A stretch of DNA of 64,000 nucleotides, taken from Streptomyces aureoverticillatus (GTDB lineage: Bacteria; Actinomycetota; Actinomycetes; Streptomycetales; Streptomycetaceae). The translations under genes and the position numbers were made by a program. Positions 1 through 9,362 of this stretch are shown piece after piece. The notes below the pieces were generated by a model. It had not been told where the DNA came from and did not search any database. It saw nothing but the letters and a program-made list of their open reading frames with translations. The stretch spans positions 806,001-870,000 of the forward strand of contig NZ_BMSY01000001.1 in the NCBI RefSeq assembly GCF_014649395.1. The letters are read 5' to 3'. How positions within the stretch are numbered: position 1 is the stretch's first letter; every line of letters starts with the position of its first letter.

Positions 1-690
1 GCCCACGACCCGGCGGCGCAGGCCGAGTTCGGCCAGGGCGGCGTCGACCGGACCGGCCATCCGCCCCTTCCGCGACACCGTCAGATGGTCGGCGGCCGCG
101 AACCGCTCCGGCGTCAACTCCCCCTGCAACAGCGGATGTCCGGGGCGTACGACGCCGACCATCGCGTCGTCGAAGAGGTGCTCGACCCGCACCTCGGGCG
201 CGACCGTGTCGATCACGCCGACCTCCAGGTCGGCGACGCCCTCGCGCAGCACCGGCGCGTCCAGATGACTCTCGGACAGGAAGCGCAGCCGGATCCCCGG
301 GGCCTCCGCCGCCACCCGGGCGAACAGCGCGGGCGCGTACGCGGCGGCGAGCGCGTCGTTGCCGACGAGCGTGAGCGTGCGCGAGAGGGCCCGCAGATCC
401 TGGGCGCCGGGACCGGCGAACACCGCCCGCGCCCGCTCCACCACCGCGCTCACCTCCGCCTGCACCGCGAGCGCGTACGGCGTCGGCACCATGTGGCGGC
501 CCGCCCGCACCAGGACCGGGTCGCCGAGCGCCTTGCGGACCCGGCCGAGGGTGCGGCTCATCGCGGGCTCGGACAGGTGCAGGCGGCGGGCGGCGCCGCG
601 CACGCTGCGCTCGTCGAGCAGGACGTCGAGCGCGAGGAGCAGATTCAGGTCGAGGCCGGCTCCGTCACCCGGACTCTCCACTTGCGTCAC
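1..690 (-). CDS. LysR-family transcriptional regulator (partial, C-terminus beyond window)
   Basis: Reading leftward from a GTG at 690, the frame stays open to the window edge (230 codons). Residues about 12-65 (DLNLLLALDVLLDERSVRGA, then a SEPAMSRTLGRVRKALGDP recognition stretch) are a LysR winged HTH, followed by the start of the effector-binding domain. An AAGGGA sits about 10 nt ahead of the GTG. It is divergent from the MFS exporter at 789, the usual arrangement for a LysR protein and its target. The ligand cannot be told from sequence. An upstream TTG/ATG is not excluded, but the HTH begins only a few residues after this start, so little can be missing. Confidence 0.85.
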   Translation of the reverse strand, partial: MTQVESPGDGAGLDLNLLLALDVLLDERSVRGAARRLHLSEPAMSRTLGRVRKALGDPVLVRAGRHMVPTPYALAVQAEVSAVVERARAVFAGPGAQDLRALSRTLTLVGNDALAAAYAPALFARVAAEAPGIRLRFLSESHLDAPVLREGVADLEVGVIDTVAPEVRVEHLFDDAMVGVVRPGHPLLQGELTPERFAAADHLTVSRKGRMAGPVDAALAELGLRRRVVG

Positions 691-696
691 ACGCAA
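682..696. promoter_or_regulatory. LysR-type operator (T-N11-A dyad)
   Basis: TTGCGT-CAC-ACGCAA is a perfect 6+6 inverted repeat. Its core TGCGTCACACGCA fits the LysR T-N11-A rule. It overlaps the GTG start of the lysR gene and lies about 95 bp before the exporter start, so it could serve autoregulation and control of the divergent promoter. The match to the LysR rule is seen; binding is inferred. Confidence 0.5.
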
Positions 697-788
697 TCAT
701 CCCTTGCAGAACTTGCACTGGAAAGCAGACACCGGCCGAGCCTACGGTGGCGGTACATCCCACGCCACACCGCTCCCGAGGAGGAGCC

Positions 789-2258
789 TTGCCTTCGCCT
801 GCCCAGTCACCGGTCCCCGCCCCGCCGACCGCACCCGACCCGTCGGCGCCGTCCGAGCCCCCGACCGTCCTGAAACGGTCGACCCTCGTCGTCCTGTGCG
901 CCTGCGTGATGGTCGCGCAGAGCATGGTCGCCGCCATCAACCTCCTGATCCCGCAGCTCGGTTCGTCCGGCCTGCACCCGTCCGCGAGCGAGATCCTGTG
1001 GACGGTCGACGCGTACGTCATCGTGTTCGCGGGCCTGCTCATCCCGGCGGGCGCCCTCGGTGACCGGTACGGCCGCAAGGGCGCGCTGCTCACCGGGCTC
1101 GGCCTGTTCGCCGCGGGCGCCACAGTGAGCGCGCTGGCCGGCTCCCCCGCCCTGCTCATCGCGGGCCGCGGTGTCTCCGGTGCCGGGGCCGCCCTGATCA
1201 TGCCCGCGACCATGTCGATCCTGATGCGCGTGGCACCGCCCGAACAGCGGCCCCGCGCGCTCGCCTCCTGGACCCTCGCGATGGGCCTCGGCGGCCTCGC
1301 CGGGAACGTCGGCGGCGGCCTCGTCGGCGAATACCTGTCCTGGCGCGCGCTGTTCTGGGTCATGGTGCCGCTCGGCGCGCTCCTCGCCCTGGCCGTGGCA
1401 CGCACAACTCCGCGTACGGACACGGCAGTTGGAGCCGCCACACCCTCCCTCGACCCGTTCGGCACCCTCCTGCTCACCGCGGGTCTCGTCGCCGTCCTCT
1501 TCGGCATCATCGAGAGCCCCATGTACGGCTGGGGCGCCCCGCGCATCCTGTGCGCCTTCGCGGCCGGGGCCGTCCTGCTCGCGGCCTTCAGCGCACACGC
1601 GCTGCGTGCGCGCGCCCCGCTGTTCGACCCGCGCGTCTTCCGCTCCGCCCGGCTGCGCGCCGCGGCCCTCGGCTCGGCGACCGCCTTCTTCGGCCTGTTC
1701 GCGCTCTTCTACGTCAACTCTCAGTACCTGCAGTACGTGAAGGGGTACGGGGCCGCGCGCGCCGGGTTCGCCATCGTGCCGCTGACGGTCGGCATGGCGC
1801 TCGTGCCGCGGCTCGCGGCACGCTGGTCCGGCTCGCCGCGGCCGGTGGTGGGCGGCGGGCTGCTGCTCATCGGCGCGGGGCTGCTCGGCGCGTCCACGGC
1901 GGACGCGGGCACGCCCTACGCGGTGTACGTCTGCTGGCTGCTCGTCATCTCGGCGGGCACCGGACTGTGCATGCCCGCCCTGACCATGGGCGTGGTCTCC
2001 TCGCTGCCCCCGCACCAGGCGGGCCTCGGCTCCGGCCTCGGCACCTCCGCCCGCGAGATCGGCGCCGCGCTCGGCGTGGCCGTCACCGGCACGGTCCTCG
2101 CCGCCCACACGGGCACCGGCCACGCGGGCGGCACCGCGGACTTCACGTCCGGGATGGCGGTGGCGCTGCGGGTGGTGGGGGTCGTGGTGGTGGTCGCGGC
2201 GGGGGCGGTGGCGGCGGGTCTCGGCCCGGCACGTTCCTCCAGCTCTTCCGGCAGTTGA
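789..2258 (+). CDS. MFS transporter, DHA2-type (14-helix) drug/proton antiporter
   Basis: Predicted inner-membrane proton-coupled exporter of about 489 residues. After a Pro-rich leader the first helix is RSTLVVLCACVMVAQSMV. The MFS motif A (GALGDRYGRKGALLTG) follows helix 2, and the DHA2 signature around SWRALFWVMVPLG follows the motif-C helix. The number of hydrophobic segments fits 14 helices. I choose the TTG at 789 because GAGGAGGAG ends 2 nt before it; an in-frame GTG at 747 has no comparable ribosome site. The C-terminus is a serine run. Divergent from the LysR regulator, so probably controlled by it. Substrate unknown. Confidence 0.88.
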   Translation: MPSPAQSPVPAPPTAPDPSAPSEPPTVLKRSTLVVLCACVMVAQSMVAAINLLIPQLGSSGLHPSASEILWTVDAYVIVFAGLLIPAGALGDRYGRKGALLTGLGLFAAGATVSALAGSPALLIAGRGVSGAGAALIMPATMSILMRVAPPEQRPRALASWTLAMGLGGLAGNVGGGLVGEYLSWRALFWVMVPLGALLALAVARTTPRTDTAVGAATPSLDPFGTLLLTAGLVAVLFGIIESPMYGWGAPRILCAFAAGAVLLAAFSAHALRARAPLFDPRVFRSARLRAAALGSATAFFGLFALFYVNSQYLQYVKGYGAARAGFAIVPLTVGMALVPRLAARWSGSPRPVVGGGLLLIGAGLLGASTADAGTPYAVYVCWLLVISAGTGLCMPALTMGVVSSLPPHQAGLGSGLGTSAREIGAALGVAVTGTVLAAHTGTGHAGGTADFTSGMAVALRVVGVVVVVAAGAVAAGLGPARSSSSSGS

Positions 2259-2267
2259 GGCACATTC

Positions 2268-2321
2268 CAGCCCCTCCGGCGTTTGAGGAGCGGGGGTATC
2301 TGGGGGCAGAGCCCCCAGTTT
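2268..2321 (+). repeat. Dispersed palindromic repeat, family R3
   Basis: CCTCCGGCGTTTGAGGA, then GGGGGTATC and the hairpin TGGGGGCAGAGCCCCCA. The same element occurs in reverse orientation at 56587-56644. It lies between the exporter stop and the convergent gene at 2358 and may also act as a terminator for both. Confidence 0.7.
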
Positions 2322-2357
2322 CGGGAAGGGGTGGGCTTGGGGAGCCCCCGGCAGGGC

Positions 2358-3149
2358 TCAGCCCCCATCCGGCGCCGGGCAGTGCGTGAACGCCGGGCAG
2401 AACCACGTCAAGGCGGTCGCGACAAGCTCCCGCTCGTCCTGCCTCCCGTCCGCCTCCGGCCCATACGCCGCAAGGGCGTACAGCTTGCCGTCGCCCGCCT
2501 CGAAGCGGTGGTCGACGACATGCCAGGTACCGACGTCCGGCGCGTCACCAGCTCCGCCGGCGAGGTCGGTGAGGTAGGCGAGGCGGGCGGCGGGGCGCGG
2601 GCCGTCGTCGAGGCGGGTCAGCGAGAGTTTCCGGAAGCCGGCGGACTTGGGGACCTGGGCGTCGTCCAGGAACGTCCGCAGCGAGTCGTACGGCGACGGC
2701 TCGCTCACCTCGTACACCTGAAGCCGCCGAGTGCCGTCGAAACTGTGGTAGTTGACGATGGTGATGCCGTTGACGCCGCCCTCGTCGGTGCGGGTCCAGC
2801 CGCGCGGCACGGCGAGCCGGAACCCCTCGTCGTCGGTGACCGACTCGTAGCCGGGCGGCGGCCCGCCCTCCGGGGAGGGCGGCGCGGCGTCCTCCGTGCC
2901 GGACGCCCCCACGTCCGTGCCGGGGCTCCGCACGGGCTGCCGCTCCGTCAGGTACGCCGTCGGCTTCGGCTCGTCCTTCCAGCCGAGCGCCCAGGTGCCG
3001 AAGGCGAGCCCGCACACCGCGAGCACCGCGACGGCGGCCCGCCGGGCCGTGCGCTGGCGCGCGGCGTCCCGGTCGTGCAGCGCCGCGATCTCCCGCTCGC
3101 GCTCCCGCCCGACCCACTCCTGCCGGTCCCTGTCGTAGATCCGCACCAC
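2358..3149 (-). CDS. Single-pass membrane protein of unknown function (third gene of a three-gene cassette)
   Basis: About 263 residues. The basic, Arg/Glu-rich N-terminus (VVRIYDRDRQEWVGRERERE) faces the cytoplasm, one helix lies near residues 38-56 (AVAVLAVCGLAFGTWALG), then comes a Pro/Gly linker and an exported domain of about 150 residues with VPRGWTR and DSLRTFLDDAQ stretches. That domain resembles the C-terminal extracellular regions seen on some actinobacterial Ser/Thr kinases, but no kinase domain is present. The start is one of two adjacent GTGs (3149/3146) 9 nt after GGAAGGAG. It begins 40 bp after the 3190-3597 gene, so it is probably cotranscribed. I do not recognise a function. 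Confidence 0.7.
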   Translation of the reverse strand: MVRIYDRDRQEWVGREREREIAALHDRDAARQRTARRAAVAVLAVCGLAFGTWALGWKDEPKPTAYLTERQPVRSPGTDVGASGTEDAAPPSPEGGPPPGYESVTDDEGFRLAVPRGWTRTDEGGVNGITIVNYHSFDGTRRLQVYEVSEPSPYDSLRTFLDDAQVPKSAGFRKLSLTRLDDGPRPAARLAYLTDLAGGAGDAPDVGTWHVVDHRFEAGDGKLYALAAYGPEADGRQDERELVATALTWFCPAFTHCPAPDGG

Positions 3150-3189
3150 CGACCGCCGCTCCTTCCTGCCCTGCCCGGCTCGTCCGCCC

Positions 3190-3597
3190 TCAAGCCAGGA
3201 CCTCGGCGATGGCCTGGACGACCGTCGCCACCGCGGCGCCCGTCGCGGTGGCGGGCGCGTTCTCCGCGAGCCGGTCGCGCACCCGGACCAGGAGGCCGCG
3301 GCTGCTGCGGCCGGTGCGGGTGATCTCGCCCTCGATCTCGCCCAGTTGGGCCACGACCTCGTCGTCCGCGGACGGAAGCGCACCCGTACGCGCGCCCTCG
3401 TTCCCGCCCTCGCCCAGCTCGCGGCGCAGGGCGCGGACGGCGGTCAGCAGGTCGCCGTGGGCCCGGTCGGCGACCACCGTCGTGACGTTGGTGGACTCGG
3501 CCTTGCCGTGGTCGCCGAAGGCGAGGGAACCGCCGTGGACCGCGTTGATCTGTACGTGTGCTCCGCCGCCGCTCGGGGGCCGGTCGTCGCTGCTCAT
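3190..3597 (-). CDS. Small soluble protein with Gly/His motif (second gene of cassette)
   Basis: 135 residues, no signal peptide or membrane helix. The N-terminus contains QINAVHGGSLAFGDHGKAES (residues 16-35), close to the C-terminal tail of the large membrane protein encoded just upstream. The rest is charged and helical: ALRRELGE, a QLGEIEGEITRTGR segment, and an amphipathic C-terminus. ATG at 3597 follows GGAAGGA by 7 nt; a longer upstream frame would run into the previous gene. It sits 79 bp after the 693-residue membrane protein and 40 bp before the single-pass protein. Not recognised; the shared motif suggests it docks onto its upstream neighbour. Confidence 0.72.
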   Translation of the reverse strand: MSSDDRPPSGGGAHVQINAVHGGSLAFGDHGKAESTNVTTVVADRAHGDLLTAVRALRRELGEGGNEGARTGALPSADDEVVAQLGEIEGEITRTGRSSRGLLVRVRDRLAENAPATATGAAVATVVQAIAEVLA

Positions 3598-3676
3598 GGG
3601 TGTTCCTTCCGTCCGTTGTCGTTGTCCGTGCCGGGGTCGGGGTGAGGGTCGGTGTCGGGGGTCGGGTCGGGGTCGC

Positions 3677-5758
3677 TCACGCGAGGGTCTTCTCCGTGTG
3701 CGTGGCCCGGCCGTGCGTGCCGGTGGCGAGGGCGCCGCCGGACATCTCCTTGATGTAGACCCCGCTGTTGTTGATCTGCGTGATGTGCTGCTCGAAGCGG
3801 TCGGTGCGGTAGCCGCCCGCCGCCAGCGCGTCGCGCACGCCCTCGCCGATGCGGTCCTGGAGCGTGCGCGTGTAGCGGGCGACGTCCATCTCCTGGAAGA
3901 GGGAGAGGTTCTCGGTGGCGGCGAGTTGGCGCAGGGAGACGAGCGGGGCGTCGGGGGCGCTCCCCGGCTCCGGGACGAGGCGGGAGCCGACGGCGCGGAG
4001 CGCGCGGGTGACGTGCCGCAGGACGGGGGCGGCACCGGTCCTGCCCGTGGCCCGCCCCGCGTCCGTGTCCGTGTCCGCATCCGCGTCCGTGGCGGGCATG
4101 GTCAGCCACAGGCGCAGCGCCGTGCCGAGGGAGGGGAGCCAGCGCAGGGCGGTGATGCCGACGGCCACGGACACGGCCGGGGCGGCGACGCAGGCGCGGA
4201 CGGCGTCGCGCAGGGGGCCCGCCGGTTCACTCGCGACGAGCGCGTCGACGTGGCGGAACTCCGGCCTGATGGGCCCGAGTACGTGCGGGACGACCTCCAG
4301 GACCAGCATGCCGCCCTGGGTGTGCACCCGGACCAGGAGCGAGACGACGACCTGTTCGTTCCAGGCGCCGACGCGGATGCGCAGGAAGTGCCGCCGCGCC
4401 TCGCCGCCTTCGCCGGCCGCCTCGTCGAGATGGCGCTCGGCCTGCTCGTCGTCGTACACGACCGCCGTCCGCGTGCCCTGCCCGGTGGCGAGCAACTCGT
4501 CGCGGCCCGCGCCCGCGGGGAGATACACGAACTCCTCGATCTCCAGCTGCCGCAGCCGGTCCCGGCTGGTGGCGGCGGCCGCGGTGCGCAGGTCCTCCAG
4601 GCGGGGCTCGATCATCCTGATCACGTCGCGCGCGGTGAGCGGGACGGGGGTGCCGGTGCCGATGCCTCCCTGGCGGGGCACGGCGCCGTTCGGGTCGGCG
4701 TCGTGCGAAGCCGCGTCGTAGGGACCGGAGCCGTTCGGAGCGGCGCCGTTCGGACCTGAGCCGTTCGGGGCGGCGCCGTTCGGACCTGAGCCGTTCGGGG
4801 CGGCGCCGTTCGGACCTGTCGTCTCGTCGGCTCGGCCCGTGCTGGCGCGCTTCAACTCCAGGACGACCGACCAGGGTTCGCGGGGCGTGCCGGCGCCGAC
4901 GAAGGGGCGGTTCACGTCGTACAGGGTGAGAGACGCGCGCTGCTCCCGGCGCACGCACCGCTCGATGCGGCCGTACCAGGCGGGCAGGCGCGGCTGAGCG
5001 GCCCCGGCGAAGGTCCGCGGGGCGAGCCTGGCGCGCAGCATCCGCGTGCGCAGGAACTGGTGGCGCCAGACCACGGACGCGATGAGCAGCGGGAAGATCA
5101 CCGGGTAGGGCGTGTCGGCGATTCCGGCGAGCGCCGCGATCCCGTACGCGACCGCGGTCGACCAGGCCGTGTACGTCAGGAGCCAGCCGAAGCGGCGCCG
5201 CAGCCACGCCAGCGGCGCGGGCAGCGGCACCGGCCGCAGCGGCGCCCCGACGCCCGTGTCCCGGCCCCCGACGACGCGCGCGCACCACAGCAGCAGCACG
5301 ACGACCGCGTACGCCAGTGCCCAGCCGCCCGGCACCAGGCCGCCCAACTCGCCGCCGGGCTCCGGGCCTTCGGCGGCGGCCGCGTCCGTGCCGAACGGGA
5401 GCAGGGCGATCTCGGCGCCGGTCAGTCCCGCGTCGCCGCCGGAGCGGTCCTCCAGGCCGTCCCAGATCATCAGGGCGTCCGTGGCCAGGAAGCCGGCCCA
5501 GACGGTGAGCAGCAGCAGCGCGGTCACCAGCTCGTCGCGCCGGGCGCGCAGCGCGTGCGCGAGGACGGGCAGCACGTCGGCGCCGAGCGGCGGCGCCACG
5601 GGGCGCTCGGCGTGGCCGACCAGTTCGTCGACGACGCGTCTGCGGAACGCGGCGCTGACGTGGGCGCCCGCGCAGAGCAGCCGGGTGGCGTCGGTGCCCG
5701 CGTACTCGTGCCGGGGCTTGTTCGGGCGGGGCCGCCGCTGGGGTGGATCGGCTCGCAT
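3677..5758 (-). CDS. Large membrane protein of unknown function (first gene of cassette)
   Basis: 693 residues from the ATG at 5758. Hydrophobic helices lie near 78-97, 143-163, 190-213 and 216-232, with a weaker one near 526-545. Between them is a cytoplasmic domain of about 290 residues interrupted by ten-residue PNGAAPNGSG repeats (about 316-346). The C-terminal 90 residues are amphipathic (LFQEMDVARYTRTLQDRIGE) and end in INNSGVYIKEMSGG and TGTHGRATHT, which resembles the N-terminus of the next gene. No catalytic motif seen. There is no clear ribosome site, but TAACTT lies 7 nt before the ATG, so a leaderless message is possible. Whether the N-terminal 20 residues are correct is uncertain. 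Confidence 0.7.
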   Translation of the reverse strand: MRADPPQRRPRPNKPRHEYAGTDATRLLCAGAHVSAAFRRRVVDELVGHAERPVAPPLGADVLPVLAHALRARRDELVTALLLLTVWAGFLATDALMIWDGLEDRSGGDAGLTGAEIALLPFGTDAAAAEGPEPGGELGGLVPGGWALAYAVVVLLLWCARVVGGRDTGVGAPLRPVPLPAPLAWLRRRFGWLLTYTAWSTAVAYGIAALAGIADTPYPVIFPLLIASVVWRHQFLRTRMLRARLAPRTFAGAAQPRLPAWYGRIERCVRREQRASLTLYDVNRPFVGAGTPREPWSVVLELKRASTGRADETTGPNGAAPNGSGPNGAAPNGSGPNGAAPNGSGPYDAASHDADPNGAVPRQGGIGTGTPVPLTARDVIRMIEPRLEDLRTAAAATSRDRLRQLEIEEFVYLPAGAGRDELLATGQGTRTAVVYDDEQAERHLDEAAGEGGEARRHFLRIRVGAWNEQVVVSLLVRVHTQGGMLVLEVVPHVLGPIRPEFRHVDALVASEPAGPLRDAVRACVAAPAVSVAVGITALRWLPSLGTALRLWLTMPATDADADTDTDAGRATGRTGAAPVLRHVTRALRAVGSRLVPEPGSAPDAPLVSLRQLAATENLSLFQEMDVARYTRTLQDRIGEGVRDALAAGGYRTDRFEQHITQINNSGVYIKEMSGGALATGTHGRATHTEKTLA
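4741..4819 (-). repeat. In-frame 30-bp tandem repeat
   Basis: Two exact 30-bp units (4741-4770, 4771-4800) and a partial third, encoding the ten-residue PNGAAPNGSG unit in the large cassette protein. The length preserves the frame. Confidence 0.85.
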
Positions 5759-5853
5759 GCGGCGCAAGTTATGCGGAGCGGGCGGTGGGCGTCCTGGGAA
5801 TGCGGTGGCTGTCCCCCGAAAGAAAATGCCGGAGGGAACTTGCCCGGGACACA

Positions 5854-5898
5854 AACCGCCCTCCGGTGACCGCGGTACGCGGCCGCCGGAGGGCGGTT
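5854..5898 (-). terminator. Terminator downstream of mdh
   Basis: AACCGCCCTCCGG and CCGGAGGGCGGTT form a 13-bp stem. On the minus strand it starts 36 nt after the mdh stop and ends in GGTTTG. Confidence 0.75.
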
Positions 5899-5933
5899 GG
5901 CTGCCGTCAGGCGTACGCCTGGACGACGGTGCC

Positions 5934-7033
<1,100 letters not shown>

Positions 7034-7640
7034 GATCCGCGGTCAGGCTATCGCGCCGGTTCTCGCCGGGGGCGTCAGGGCGGTGTGGCTCGCCCCACAC
7101 GGCGGGTGGAGGTGGCGGCCGCCACCTCGGGAGAGGAGACGTGGCGGCCGCCGGGGGGTGTGACCACTCCCGTGGGGGTACGGTGCGCCTGCCCGGCGGG
7201 GGGCTTGGCATTCCTCCCCGCGGCACGCAGATTTCGTCCCCGCCGCTACCGCGGCGGATACCTCCCACCCTCCCCCAAGCTCTTAAAGAGCAGGGGGGAC
7301 CCCCTTCCCGTTCACCGGAACAAACACCCTCGGGCCGCAGCCCACGCGCACCCACGCCACCCGGCGAGGCGGTCCTGCACCTCCGGTGCCACTGCGCCCG
7401 GTCGGGCGTCGACGAGCTGAGTGGGGGGCACGCCCCCCCCGGCCGCTCCCCCTGCTGTGGGCAGCTGGGCCGCCAGGGGCGGCTCCCGACCCTTAAGACA
7501 GCCCAGGCCGACGGTGCCGAAATGTAGAGGCAAGGGCACGACCCACGTCGGCGGTCACTGTCAGGTGAAGGGAGGGGCACCCCTAGCCGCACGCCCGCCC
7601 GTCGGCCCACGGTGGGCCGACCCCCCGCAGCCGACGGCAG
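7034..7640. other. Gap without a convincing gene, upstream of mdh
   Basis: Contains the palindrome GGTGGCGGCCGCCACC near 7112, a direct repeat GTGGCGGCCGCC near 7140, and the R1 repeat at 7271-7304. The stretch about 7312-7540 has an open minus-strand frame of 75 codons with no ribosome site or recognisable motif. The last 80 bp precede the stop of the HTH gene at 7641. Confidence 0.5.
7271..7304 (+). repeat. Dispersed palindromic repeat, family R1
   Basis: TCCCCCAAGCTCTTAAAGAG followed by CAGGGGGGACCCCC. Related copies lie at 18797-18840, 22974-23015 and 56644-56676. Confidence 0.75.
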
Positions 7641-8900
7641 TCACTTCGTGCAGCCCGTCTGGCCGGACTTCAGCGTCGCGCACGCCTTCGCGGCCGCCGC
7701 GTTCTTCACGGCGACCATCGGCGTGTACGCGTCGAGGTCGGCGTCCACGGTCCCGTTCTGCCGGGCGGCCGAACCGGACCCGGTGATCTGGACCTTGTCC
7801 CCGGGCGCCGCCTGGGTGATCCGCGCCCACGCGGCCCCGCACGTCTTGCTGTACCGCACCTCGACGAGCGTCTTCGTCCCCACGGTCACCCGGGACGTGG
7901 TCCTGGCGAACTCGCCCCCGCACCCCATGTTCTCGGGATCCTTGCCGGCGCAGCCGGCCCCGCTGCACTCCACCCCCGCGGGCAGATCCGCGGTGGACGT
8001 CGTCGGCGAGGCCGACGGCTTCGCCTTGTCGCGGCCGCCGTCGTCGTCCTTGCCGAGGTCCGTGAGGAAGACGGCCGCGGCGATCACGACGAGCGCCCCG
8101 ACGATCCCGGCGAGGAACATCGTCAGCTTCCGCTTGCGCCGCTGCCCGTCGGGCGACTTCCCGTCGCCCCCCGCGCCGGGCCCGGGCCCGTACGCCGGCG
8201 GCACCGACGCCGTGGCCGCCGAGGCGGCGGGCGGCGCCGACGCCTCGTACGAACGGGAGGAGGGAGTCGACGGCGCCTGGGCCGAGGCCGGGGCGGGAGC
8301 CGAAGCCGGGGCCGACGCCGAAGCGGCGGCGGGCCCGGCCGCTCCGGACACCCCGGACGCCGCCCCGTACCGCACCCCCTCCGGCTCCCGCGCCACCGGC
8401 GGCATCGTCGGCGACACCCCGGCAGGACCGGCGATCCCGGTCACCGCACCGACCCCGCCGCCCCGCGCCTTCTCCGAACCGCCGCTCCCCTTGGGAGCCT
8501 TGGACGACCTCGCGCCCTTGGAGTCCTTGGCGTCCTTGGAGCCGCCGGGCGGGTTCGCCGCGAGCTCGCCGAGCGCGGCCCGCGCCTGGGAGATGCGTAT
8601 GGCCTGCATCGTCATGTCGTGCCGCATCTCGGAGCGGCTCCAGGCCCGCTCCGCCAGCTCCCACATGGTGATGAGGTGCACCGGCGGCGTGCCGGTGACT
8701 TCGGCGAGCGCGACGATCGCGCCCTTGGGGGCGAGCAGCCGCCCGTTCAGATAGCGCTCCCACGACGTCTTGCTGTAGCCGGTCCGGTCCGACACGGCCG
8801 CGATGCTGAGACCGCTGCGGTCGACCAGCCTGCGCAACTGGCTCGCGAACTCCCTGACCTGCGGGTCGAGCTCATCCGGTAGCGCCTTCCAACGAGGCAT
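7641..8900 (-). CDS. XRE-type HTH protein with transmembrane anchor and DUF2690 domain
   Basis: 419 residues. A cytoplasmic helix-turn-helix occupies about residues 15-60 (VDRSGLSIAAVSDRTGYSKT, then SWERYLNGRLLAPKGAI). A long Ala/Ser/Pro-rich linker follows, a single helix (KLTMFLAGIVGALVVIAAAVFL) near 268-290, and an extracytoplasmic Cys-containing DUF2690 domain (VECSGAGCAGKDPENMGCGG). The layout, DNA-binding inside and sensor outside, suggests a one-component envelope sensor. ATG at 8900 follows GGGGGAGCA. It is divergent from the secreted protein at 9363, and its HTH is a paralogue of the one at 9966-10628. Confidence 0.85.
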   Translation of the reverse strand: MPRWKALPDELDPQVREFASQLRRLVDRSGLSIAAVSDRTGYSKTSWERYLNGRLLAPKGAIVALAEVTGTPPVHLITMWELAERAWSRSEMRHDMTMQAIRISQARAALGELAANPPGGSKDAKDSKGARSSKAPKGSGGSEKARGGGVGAVTGIAGPAGVSPTMPPVAREPEGVRYGAASGVSGAAGPAAASASAPASAPAPASAQAPSTPSSRSYEASAPPAASAATASVPPAYGPGPGAGGDGKSPDGQRRKRKLTMFLAGIVGALVVIAAAVFLTDLGKDDDGGRDKAKPSASPTTSTADLPAGVECSGAGCAGKDPENMGCGGEFARTTSRVTVGTKTLVEVRYSKTCGAAWARITQAAPGDKVQITGSGSAARQNGTVDADLDAYTPMVAVKNAAAAKACATLKSGQTGCTK

Positions 8901-9362
8901 TGCTCCCCCTATTCCCCCCGTACGTGCCTGACTGCCCCCGCGCGTCGTGCCCTCTGCCCCGGTGCTCCCGGCGCCCCGCGCGAGCCCCCGGCGCTCCGGT
9001 GCGGAACCACCCCGGGCCGGATCACGACCCGGCGTCATCCAGCCTGAACTACCCAGAGGGATGCGCCGAGCCGGGATGTCAGTTCCCGGAATGGGAGCGC
9101 ACAGGAGCATTTGGGACAGAGTGTGCCCCGTCGCACGCCCCGCGGTCCACGGCCCAGTGTCCCATCGACGTCCCACTCCACAATGCGGAACCCCAGCTCC
9201 CGGACCGGGACGTCCCAGAACCGTCCCGAATGCGGCGGTTGACCCTTTTCCGTCCGGCCCCGGTGCCGAAGCATCGAACACGACACCGCCGCACGTCAGC
9301 CCGGCGTACGGCAGTCACGCGGCACCTGTGTGCCGTGACCGAACCACCAGGGGGGAACCACC
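8901..9362. promoter_or_regulatory. Divergent promoter region rich in GGGAC/GTCCC half-sites
   Basis: No gene is supported. The gap holds TGGGACA (9112-9118), TGTCCCA (9158-9164), ACGTCCCA (9168-9175) and the perfect palindrome GGGACGTCCC (9207-9216), all between the HTH/DUF2690 gene and the secreted-protein gene. They could be operators for the flanking HTH proteins. Confidence 0.4.

Noticed and set aside
747-788. Upstream GTG start for the MFS exporter
   Set aside because: No ribosome site; the TTG at 789 directly follows GAGGAGGAG.
3209-4759. A 516-codon plus-strand frame over the membrane cassette
   Set aside because: The minus-strand genes have ribosome sites, membrane helices and ordered spacing; the plus frame has none.
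7312-7539. 75-codon minus-strand protein gene
   Set aside because: No ribosome site, no recognisable motif; reported only as an unexplained block.
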